Of a stretch of DNA of 15,000 nucleotides, positions 8,288 to 15,000 are shown in pieces. Position 1 is the first letter of the stretch, and each line of letters opens with the position of its first letter. Below the pieces are notes generated by a model that saw only the letters and a list, made by a program, of their open reading frames with translations, made no database searches and was not told the DNA's origin. The stretch lies in NCBI GenBank assembly GCA_034096865.1, contig JAWQFJ010018178.1:47501-62500 (forward strand), given 5' to 3'. Made by a program: the position numbers and the translations under genes. The DNA comes from Theodoxus fluviatilis (lineage: Eukaryota; Mollusca; Gastropoda; Cycloneritida; Neritidae).

Positions 8288-9417
8288 GGAGAGAAGATGG
8301 TTTTCCTGTTGAATTTTTAAAGTTCTTTTGGGACACTTTAAAATATTTCCTGCTTAGAGCCATAAAGGAAGCTTACAAAACAGGTTCCTTTTCAATTTCA
8401 CAAAGAAGGGGGGTGATTACGTGTGTCCCAAAACCCAATAAAGAAAGAAACTTCTTAAGCAATTGGAGACCAATCACACTTCTCACTACCGTATACAAAA
8501 TGGCCTCTTGATGCATATACGAATGCAATGAAAAGGACATACCAGGACTGTTGCTCCTCATAGACTTTGAAAAAGCTTTTGACTCTCTGTCCGTCTCCTT
8601 CCTGTGCAATGTTTAAAAAAAAGGATTTGAAAACAGTTTTCGAACATGGATGAAGCTATTCTATACAGACATGACAGCATCTATTATACAGAATGGTCAT
8701 CTATCTCAAAGAGGCTGTAGACAAGGTGACCCGATCGCGCCGTATGCCTATCTCCTCTGCGCTGAAGTGCTTGGTCAAATGATTAGAGAAAACAAGCAAA
8801 TAAAAGGTATCAGAATTGACAACGTAGAATATAAGTTGACTCAGTATGCTGACGACACTCAGATTCTCCTCGACGGTTCAGAAAGCAGCCTCCGAAACAC
8901 TCTCAACACCCTTGATCTGTTCTTCAGGATATCTGGATTAAAAATAAACTTAGAAAAAACGAAAGCTATATGGATCGGAAGCAAAGTACGTAGTAAAGGA
9001 AAACTATGTGCAGACATTAACCTGGACTGGACAAGTGATAAGTTTACAGTACTCGGAATCCATTTAAATCCGAGGCTGACAAACATCACGACCTTGAACT
9101 TTGAAAGCAAAGTTCAAGAGATAAAACAGCTTCTGAACCAATGGAAACACCGTAATTTAAGTCTCCTTGGTAAAATAACTGTAATAAAAACACTTGCCCT
9201 CTCAAAACTAACCCATGTGCTCTCCCTGCTTCCAGACCCAGGAATAGAGAAACAAAAGGCTTTAGAAAAAAATCCTGTACAACTTCATCTGGAAAGGTGG
9301 ACCGGACAAGGTCGGTCGTAAAACCCTGTGTCAGGAATTCTCCAAAGGAGGATTAAAAATGATAGATGTAAATGCGTATACTGCAACTAGAAAAATAGCG
9401 TGGCTGCAAAGACTAAT
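8288..9417 (+). pseudogene. L1/Tx1-like reverse transcriptase, left piece
   Basis: This reverse transcriptase fragment would copy element RNA during retrotransposition. In order it shows DGFPVEF (about 8296), GVITCVPKPNKE and NWRPI (8461-8475), motif A IDFEKAFD (8560-8583), motif B RQGDP (8719-8733) and motif C YADD (8845-8856). An FIWKGG...GGLKM segment after 9285 is typical of L1/Tx1 C-terminal regions. Damage includes TGA at 8509-8511, TAA at 8614-8616 and an extra base in the A7 run at 9266-9272. Only about 11 residues separate the YK after NWRPI from motif A. The L1/Tx1 family normally has some 50-60 there, including the GF..GR motif, so an in-frame deletion near 8512 is likely. The segment 8650-9321 is still open. 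Confidence 0.82.
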
Positions 9418-9754
9418 AGACCTTATTCACGCGGCGGCCATGTTAGTTTTAAAACGAGGCAGATAACGCGAACATGTCGACATGGCTGACACGTTGAAGA
9501 CAACAGAGGGGTTAGCGCAGCTTCAACGACAAAATCCTTTCTGCAGTGGAGGTGATCGGCATTGTTAGATAAAAAACTATTCAAAAATAGTCACAATAGA
9601 CTATCGTAACGTATAATTTCTTCACAATACCCGCAGAAGATAAGTAAACAAACCACACCGTACGTCCCTAGCAGACGAACACGATCGAACGCCAGCAGAC
9701 AATCGAGCTAGTGTGATATAATGTTTCATGTAAAGCTCGAATGAGTGGCAGCAG
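9418..9754 (+). repeat. Left terminal inverted repeat
   Basis: This arm matches the reverse complement of 10624-10973 nearly base for base, with only scattered substitutions through most of its length. The least similar parts are the block just inside the tip (GCGGCGGCCATGTT against GCGACCCGCCATTTTGG) and a site near 9690, where the right arm carries about 13 extra bases. Confidence 0.93.
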
Positions 9755-10623
9755 TACTAGGCTATCTGGTTTACTTAGATGTGATTTTTTTTGCGTGCTA
9801 ACTGATATTAGGTTTAGAGCTTGAATTTTCAATGATATTACGCATCACAACATGTGTTTGCAGAAGATTCTCCTTGGCAGTCTCAGTTGTGCATTCTCCA
9901 TTGTTATTTATTATGGTTGAGTTACGAAGGAAGGCAGAAAAATAGCAAGAAGACAAAGTGACAAAGGCTATGAGAAGTGGATTGAAGTGTTTATCGACTA
10001 CGATGCCATCAAAGGTTGGTACACAGTGACAAAAGTTATTTCGCTTAGAACTCTAGTGTTCGAACCAATGAAAACCACGGAAAGAGACGGCCGTTTCGTT
10101 CCTTGCCTCTCATTGGCCAGCTTAATTGTCATGAGGTCAGCGTGTGATCACGGGCGAAGCTGATCAGCTTTGGTCTATACATTTAAATTTTGTTTTGTGA
10201 TGCGTAACTTTGTCACTTTGTCAACTAACTCTGATTTAGATGTTGGTTTCTTGGCATAGCCAGCTTACCATGTCGGAGCAGATGAAACAAATGAGAGCAA
10301 AGCGAAATGATCACTCGTGCACTTAAGTGTTGATGCCTGTCCGGGACACTCCCCGCAGTGTGTTTTGTTTGCTTTGTACGGTTTGAGCACATAGTTGTAA
10401 GTGTAAAAATGGTCAGTTATCAATGTAATCGGTGATTTTGGTTGTCATGAAACTTTGTTTTGTGCTTTAATGCCATTTTCTTGTCATCATCTTATTTGTT
10501 ACATTACGCCAAATGCGGCAATTAAGTTGATCGTGCACTCATCGACTGGATGATCGTGAATTTTCTGTCCTCGCCTGACCAGGGAAACAAAATTGTCAAT
10601 TCAAGCCAGAACTAAACAGTTAT
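9755..10623. other. Unique core of the TIR element
   Basis: About 870 bp with no ATG-started ORF of note. The longest protein-like stretch is a stop-to-stop frame on + at 9921-10163 (80 codons without an early ATG), which contains GYEKWIEVFIDYDAIKGWYT. A donor-like AAAG/GTTGGT lies at about 10012-10020. A second small frame starts ACCATGTCGGAGCAG near 10267 and closes after 18 codons. These may be remnants of an intron-containing gene in an autonomous parent, or chance. Confidence 0.4.
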
Positions 10624-10973
10624 CTGCTGCCACGCATTCGAGCTTTACAGGAAACATTATATCACACTAGCTCGATCGTCTGCTGGGGTAGTGGCTATGG
10701 TTCGATCGTGTTCGTCTGCTAGGTATGTACGGTGTGGTTTGTTTACTTATCTTCTGCGGGTTTTGTGCAGAAATTATACGTTACGATAGTCTATTGTGAC
10801 TATTTTTGAATAGTTTTTGATCTAACAATGCCGGTCACCTCCACTGCAGAAAGGATTTTGTCGTTGAAGCTGCGCTAACCCCTCTGTTGTCTTCAACGTG
10901 TCAGCCATGTCGACATGTTCGCGTTATCTGCCTCGTTTTAAAACCAAAATGGCGGGTCGCGTGAATAAGGTCC
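10624..10973 (-). repeat. Right terminal inverted repeat
   Basis: This is the inverted partner of the left arm, about 350 bp long. The extra bases relative to the left arm lie around 10685-10698 (GGGGTAGTGGCTATGG region). Its tip, read on the + strand, is AAAATGGCGGGTCGCGTGAA followed by TAAGGTCC. Confidence 0.93.
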
Positions 10974-11712
10974 ATGGAAGGTGAAAGCACTTGGTGCTCA
11001 TTGATAAAAAGCAAGTTTAAATGAAAATTCGATGATATATCCTTTCGCAAAGTTGGCAGTAAATTCCTTATAAATCTTCTTTCAGAATTCAAAAATCTCT
11101 TTTGGCAAGACATTCTGAACTCGTGGGAGGTGTATATTAAAAACTATTCTTAACGACAGTTAAGTTTTGATGACATTTTGAGTGAACCACTCTGGTTCAA
11201 TCCAGACATAAATAATATATGCATAAAGGACTGGTACAACAAAAATATGTTATATATACGTGATACCCTTGATCCAACAGGAGAATGGAAGACATTCGAA
11301 GAATTTTAAAGACAATTCGGCTTAGCAGGGTCTTTTTTAGACTATGAACATCTGAAAAGAAAAATTCCGAAGGCATGGGTGGATATAATTCGTAATTGAG
11401 GAGGTAAAGTAACCCAGCAGCGTCAACATCAAGTTTGCATCAGAAATCTAACATCAGCCAAAGCAGGTTTAAGAGCCATCTATAAAACTAACATTCAGAC
11501 TTGGGATATGTCGACTGGTCAGAAAAAAATGGGAGCGGATCTATCCCAGCATATCATGGAATGAAATATGTGAAGCAACCAGGACTGCAACAACCTCTAC
11601 ATACCTTAAAAGTTTCCAATATAAAATTAACAATACATAATATATACAAATAGACTCCTCCACCGGATAGGAATAAAGAACAGTGAAAAATGTGTGTGGT
11701 GTTATCATAAGC
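10974..11712 (+). pseudogene. L1/Tx1-like LINE C-terminal region, right piece
   Basis: This piece continues the left fragment after the TIR element. Reading from the AT at 10974, the frame gives MEGESTW, then near 11175 LSEPLWFNPDI, then a W...N...IRDTLDPTGEW stretch, LDYEHLKRKIPKAW near 11337-11379, and, after a frameshift in the A-run near 11523-11530, WERIYPSISWNEI and a CVWCYHKPE ending. The order EPLWFN, LDY...IP..W, FSW-like and C..C is characteristic of L1/Tx1 polyproteins. Stops lie at 11022, 11151, 11307 and 11397 in one frame, with further breaks near 11637-11670. It is a dead copy. The coding similarity stops exactly where GA repeats start. Confidence 0.75.
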
Positions 11713-11713
11713 C

Positions 11714-11744
<31 letters not shown>

Positions 11745-11959
11745 GACAGACAGAGAGAGAAACAGCGAGAGAGACAGACAGAGAGACAGAAAGAGAGAGA
11801 CACAGAGAAAGAGAGAGAGAGACAGAGACAAAGAGAGAGAGAGAGATAGAGAGAGAGAGAGACAGAGAGAGAGAGACAGAGACAAAGAGGGAGGGAGAGA
11901 GAGAGAGAGGGAGAGAGAGACAGAGACAGAGAGAGAGAGAGACAGAAAGACAGAGACAT
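11714..11959. repeat. GA-rich simple repeat with CAGA interspersions
   Basis: About 245 bp of GAGA mixed with GACAGA and GAGACAGA, plus a few AAAG and GGGAGG units. It joins the truncated 3' end of the LINE on the left and a possible minus-strand retroelement 3' end on the right. Confidence 0.95.
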
Positions 11960-12060
11960 ATATTTGATTTGTTTTGACTGCTTTATTTCGGCCGGCGACC
12001 CATCAGACAATAAAACATACAAGTTATGTACATTATTATATGAGAACAATACAGCTGAGA
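11960..12060 (-). other. Possible minus-strand retroelement 3' end
   Basis: On the minus strand a GTCGCCGGCCG block is followed at once by AATAAA (plus-strand 11982-11987) and an A-rich end that runs into the simple repeat. A GC-rich palindrome next to AATAAA and a simple-repeat tail are common at LINE 3' ends. No coding sequence supports it, so this is tentative. Confidence 0.3.
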
Positions 12061-12137
12061 CAAAACACCTTTAAGCATCACGCAACTAAAGAAAAACTGT
12101 TTGCTTGCATAACAATTGTTCCTGTGTATAACGTGTT

Positions 12138-12241
12138 ACCTCCGCCAAGGAGGTTATGGTTTGCCTTCGGTTAGTTAGTTAGTTAGATACTTAGCAAAAT
12201 AACTTCAAAAGATTAGAAAGAATCCAAACAAAATTTGGTGG
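12138..12241 (+). repeat. Dispersed repeat, copy B
   Basis: Starts ACCTCCGCCAAGGAGGTTATG, whose CCTCC and GGAGG ends are complementary. It then contains (GTTA)n, an AAAATAACTTCAAAAGATTAG block and AAAATTTGGTGGA. The order of blocks matches copy A at 3635-3755. It runs directly into the (ACAG)n array. Confidence 0.7.
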
Positions 12242-12242
12242 A

Positions 12243-12348
<106 letters not shown>

Positions 12349-12659
12349 CGATATAGAGAGAGAATGAGTCCGTGCTATGTCAAAAGTAGCTCTCACAGAG
12401 CTCAATCCGATCAGATGGATGTGTTCAGCTTTAAAACACATGTTGTCACCCAACAGTGGTATGGGCGATGATAACATAAAAGGACATGATCGTCTCTCAA
12501 TGGATTCCGAGAGAGCAGGCACATTAGAGCCAAGAACATTTATTCAGCTTGCTCAGTCACACAAGAAGGGTGAACAAGAGTCAACACACAGAATTGTTGT
12601 CTACTGTCCATTATGAGTATCTTAGCAGGAGATACCTCTTAGATTAATCGCATTGCGGA
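12349..12659. other. Unassigned DNA
   Basis: About 310 bases with short overlapping open frames and no recognised protein, RNA or element. Confidence 0.5.
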
Positions 12660-12689
12660 TAAGAGAGAGAGAGAGAGGGAGAGAGAGCA
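12660..12689. repeat. Short (GA)n microsatellite
   Basis: A run of GA units with one GGGA interruption. Confidence 0.93.
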
Positions 12690-13229
12690 CAATGTTGTTC
12701 ATGTATGACCCCTAACGAAATTAAAAACTATTAAACAGAAGTAGTCTTCCTAATGAGTCCGTTCCAATGAGCCTGGGTTAGGCAAATGCCGTCGTCATTT
12801 CTCGAGCAGCACAGACACTTTATGCTTCATCGTCCAGAGGAATTGCTTACGGCCAGATCCCTAAGATGTCCACTAATGTATTGGCAACTGATCAGATTTG
12901 GTCCAATGCAGGGGTCAGCCGCAGGGCATCCGCAGACTGCTAACGTAGTAAGCAGTGTGCAGTCCACAGCCACTGGACTCCTGTGAGCCTGGCTGACTCT
13001 TGGGCATCGTTGCCTTCTGTCCCCAGTAGGACACTGACCCTCCATGATTGCAATCATGAGTGGAACCATTGCTGGCCTGGGAAGGAGCCATTGTGGTTTG
13101 ATCTCTTGTTCAGAGCCCGCGCAGCGTGACACAGCACTCCAGTCGCTTGATGGCAATAGAGATCAAAGGCGACCGAGGCGAGGCAACGTCAAGTGGACAG
13201 TGGTGAAAGGGTTTGTTGTATGTGTGTCC
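12690..13229. other. Unassigned DNA upstream of a compound microsatellite
   Basis: About 540 bp of unique-looking sequence. Open frames of 66 to 109 codons exist on both strands and overlap, the longest being minus 12827-13156 and plus from 13044 into the microsatellite. None has motifs I recognise. It could be an old retroelement segment, but there is no direct evidence. Confidence 0.45.
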
Positions 13230-13352
13230 GTCTATCTATCCATCCATCCATCCATCCATCTATCCATACATCCATCCGTCCATTATCTATCAATCTATGT
13301 ATCTGTCTGTCTGTCTGCCTGCCTGGCTGCTTGCCTGCGTCTGTCTGTCTGT

Positions 13353-13389
<37 letters not shown>

Positions 13390-13454
13390 TGTCTGTCTGT
13401 CTGTCTACCTGTCTGTCTATCTATCTATTTATCTACCTATCTATCTCTCTATCT
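13230..13454. repeat. Compound microsatellite CATC/CTGT/CTGC/CTAT
   Basis: Blocks of TCTATC and CCATC, then CTGT, CTGC, CTGT, and finally CTAT units change into one another by single-base unit changes. On the minus strand this block immediately follows the end of the retroelement fragment at 13455-13885. Confidence 0.95.
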
Positions 13455-13885
13455 CATAGTGTAGTCTATCATGTAGACGCCACAGAAGACCTAGCTACCA
13501 GCTTCTCTCTGCCTCTCTATTCTCTGACACATTCAGGTGTCGCCCAACTTCTAGTCTGTCCATTCTGGGATGTCATCCTCCTACCTCTTTCTCTGCCTGC
13601 CTCTCCTTCTCTCCCCTTGCACTGTGCCTTGCAGGATTGTCTTCAGTGGTCCTGCTGAACGTAAAACGTGCCCATACCACTTCAGTTTTTGTCCCCTCAC
13701 CGTGGTTAGGAGATCTTCATGGGGCCCACTGGCTAGCCTGACTCTGTTTCTCACATCTTCGTTGGTAATGTGGTCTTTGTATGAAGTGCTGAGGAGTTAT
13801 CAAAAGCATCTCATTTCTGTTATCTGTATTTGCTTTTCCATGTCCGCTGTGAAGGTCCACGACTCACCGGAATACTGAGCTAAAT
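13455..13885 (-). pseudogene. RTE-like LINE ORF, C-terminal fragment
   Basis: The minus strand encodes, in order, ESWTFTADM, IQITEMRCF, two stops, then SYKDHITNEDVRNRVR, SGPHEDLLTTV, KLKWYGHVLRS and LKTILQGTVQGE. I recognise this order from the region after the reverse transcriptase domain in RTE-like non-LTR elements. The adjacent stops TGA and TAA (13797-13802) stand where this family usually has two arginines, and would fit CpG decay of CGA codons. After about 13620 the frame shifts more than once, but RQRKRWE-like residues remain readable. The catalytic reverse transcriptase part is missing. The fragment ends at a compound microsatellite. Confidence 0.65.
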
Positions 13886-13960
13886 ATGGAGCACATCAGA
13901 CCAACCCTTGTGCTGAGCTGTGTGTGTAGCCGAAATGTAAACAAATTACGTTGGATGTTA

Positions 13961-13984
13961 TTACTTACTTACTTACTTACTTAC
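13961..13984 (-). repeat. (GTAA)6 tail of the RTE element
   Basis: Six TTAC units on the + strand (GTAA on the minus strand) directly follow the minus-strand coding end. RTE-type LINEs typically end in short simple-repeat tails instead of poly-A. Confidence 0.9.
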
Positions 13985-15000
13985 GCCTTTGTCCCCTCCT
14001 GGAGCACAGGCCGCAAACAAGGGTTCTCCAGCCATCCCGGTCCTGAGAAATCTTCTCCAACTGTCCCGAGGAGTGGCCTGTTCTCTTGACATCGGCGTCC
14101 GGGTCTCGGCGCCAACTGTTGCGAGGTCTACCTCTCTTTCTCTTCCCTTGTGAGTTCCATGCAAGGGACTGCCTGGTGGTGTTTGAGATCGGTTTGCGTA
14201 ATGTGTGCCCTAACCATCTCTAGCGCCTTTGAATGATCTCTTGGTCTGCTGATTGTTGGTTTGTGCGTTGCCAGAGCTCCTCGTTGCTGATCTTTCAGGC
14301 CATCGTATCTGTAGAATGCGGCGCAGACATGAGTTGATGAATGTCTGGATCTTCTTGTTGGTGGTTACAGTGGTCCTCCATGTTTTGGCGCCGTAGAGCA
14401 GAACAGACTTAACATTGGTGTTGAAAATCCTGATCTTTGTTTTGATGGACAGGTCTCTTGAACTCCAACTGTTTTTCAGTTGGAGGAAGGCTGTCCTGGC
14501 TTTTCCAATTTTTGCCTTCACATCTGCGTCGGTTCCACCTTGCTTGTTGACAATGCTGCCAAGGTAGGTGAAGTTGTCCACTTCTTCTAGCGCTTCGCCA
14601 TTCAGTGTGATGGGCGATGTGTTGGTAGAGTTAACTTTCAGGAGCTTGCTCTTCCCTTTGTGGATGTTGAGGTCCAGGTGAGTAGAGTTGTCTGCCACAA
14701 TGCTGGTCATTTCCTGCATCTGCTGCTGGGTGTGGGAGCGAAGGGCCAGGTCATCCGCAAAATCGAGGTCATCAAGTTGTGACCACAGCGTCCACTGGAT
14801 GCCGTTTTGCTTTCCTGCTGTGGATGTTTTCATGACCCAGTCGATGGCCAGCAGGAACAAAAACGGCGACAACAAACAGCCTTGTCTCACCCCCGTCTGT
14901 ACCTGGAATGCCTCTGTGAGTTGACCTCCATGGACTACTCGGCATGAAAGTCCCTCGTAAGAGTTTCTGATGATGCTGGTGATTTTTTCGGGGACCCCGT
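13977..15000 (-). pseudogene. RTE-like reverse transcriptase, C-terminal part
   Basis: The protein would prime and copy element RNA at a chromosomal nick. The minus-strand frame is open from the window edge. It shows GVRQGCLLSPF (motif B, near 14866-14893), LDFADDLAL with the catalytic FADD at 14750-14761, FTYLGS, LLYGAKTWR and FINSCLRRILQIRWPE. A missing base near 14291-14296 shifts the frame. The other frame continues ISNEELWQRTNQ, a stop at 14220-14222, then WLGHTLRKP, RGRPRNSWRRD and finally GLCSRRGQRRK with stop TAA at 13977-13979, inside the GTAA tail. One frameshift and one stop inactivate it, but divergence looks low compared with the other fragments. Confidence 0.85.

Larger units (their letters stand above)
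9418..10973. mobile_element. TIR DNA transposon (1,556 bp), apparently non-autonomous
   Basis: The element has inverted arms of about 340 bp flanking about 870 bp of unique DNA. The ends read AGACCTTATTCACGCG on the left and, inverted, GGACCTTATTCACGCG on the right. An AT dinucleotide lies immediately outside each end (9416-9417 and 10974-10975), consistent with a 2-bp target duplication. The element interrupts an L1/Tx1-like LINE, and the LINE frame rejoins across it. No transposase-length ORF is present. A 2-bp AT/TA duplication occurs in Tc1/mariner (TA) and in ISL2EU-type elements, among others; I cannot assign the superfamily without a search. It is younger than the LINE it interrupts. 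Confidence 0.85.
8288..11712 (+). mobile_element. Decayed L1/Tx1-like LINE, split by a DNA transposon
   Basis: Two pieces of one non-LTR retrotransposon lie in the same orientation and in correct order. The first (8288-9417) carries the reverse transcriptase and the second (10974-11712) the C-terminal region. A 1,556-bp TIR element separates them. The 5' end is truncated at a DGFPVEF stretch just inside the reverse transcriptase. The 3' end stops at a GA-rich tract at 11714, and no 3' UTR or poly-A tail is seen. Confidence 0.82.
13961..15000 (-). mobile_element. RTE-like LINE, 3' part, runs off the window
   Basis: The copy contains reverse transcriptase motif B onwards, the C-terminal region and the GTAA tail. 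The 5' part, where an apurinic-type endonuclease would be expected, lies beyond position 15000 if present. Confidence 0.88.

Noticed and set aside
7813..8511. A 232-codon frame joining the 42-bp repeats to the LINE reverse transcriptase
   Set aside because: The LINE similarity begins only near 8288; the upstream part is the minisatellite read in another frame, so the fusion is fortuitous.
10695..10712. GGTTCGATCG in the right inverted arm, B-box-like
   Set aside because: There is no matching A box or tRNA fold, and the sequence is explained by the inverted repeat.
10901..11113. Minus-strand 70-codon frame across the right element boundary
   Set aside because: It spans two unrelated elements (TIR arm and LINE) in the wrong orientation for the LINE and has no family features.
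11186..11202. GGTTCAATCC, resembling a tRNA or SINE B box
   Set aside because: It encodes the WFNP residues of the LINE C-terminal region; there is no A box at a suitable distance and no cloverleaf.

Overview
The window looks like intergenic or intronic DNA of an invertebrate animal, most likely a mollusc or another lophotrochozoan. That placement is an inference. It rests on eukaryotic non-LTR retrotransposon remnants from at least three lineages, very dense di- and tetranucleotide microsatellites, two satellite-like tandem arrays, and a terminal-inverted-repeat (TIR) DNA transposon. No convincing host gene was found, and no rRNA, tRNA or CRISPR array.

Layout from left to right. A 41-bp minisatellite (60-432) is followed by a (TC)33 tract (683-748). 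A 5'-truncated CR1/Jockey-superfamily LINE on the + strand (749-2154) has an intact 3' half of its reverse transcriptase ORF, a structured 3' UTR end and an (AATC)5 tail, and is again followed by TC-rich DNA. Next come an LTR-like segment (about 2350-2642, weak), unassigned DNA, a CpG-rich patch (3245-3510), and the first copy of a dispersed repeat (3635-3755) leading to a long (CATC)n block (3837-4083). The stretch 4530-6140 is a diverged tandem array with a period near 167 bp, interrupted by a G-quadruplex-type G-rich tract. A second array with a period near 98 bp occupies about 6640-7136. A compound tetranucleotide microsatellite (7441-7745) and seven perfect 42-bp repeats (7893-8186) follow.

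From 8288 to 11712 lies a decayed L1/Tx1-like LINE on the + strand. It is split by a 1,556-bp TIR element (9418-10973) that appears to have duplicated a 2-bp AT target. Removing the element in thought reconnects the LINE reading frame. The LINE ends abruptly in a GA-rich tract (11714-11959). After it come a probable minus-strand retroelement 3' end, the second copy of the dispersed repeat (12138-12241) directly abutting an (ACAG)n array, and unassigned DNA. Two RTE-like LINE fragments on the minus strand close the window: a decayed C-terminal piece (13455-13885) ending in a compound microsatellite, and a better-preserved copy (13961-15000, running off the edge) whose stop codon lies inside its own (GTAA)6 tail.

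The elements do not form a pathway. The recurring theme is that LINE ends coincide with microsatellites, and that elements are nested in one another. I found no strong candidate for a new multi-gene system. The best leads are the TIR element and the 167-bp array.
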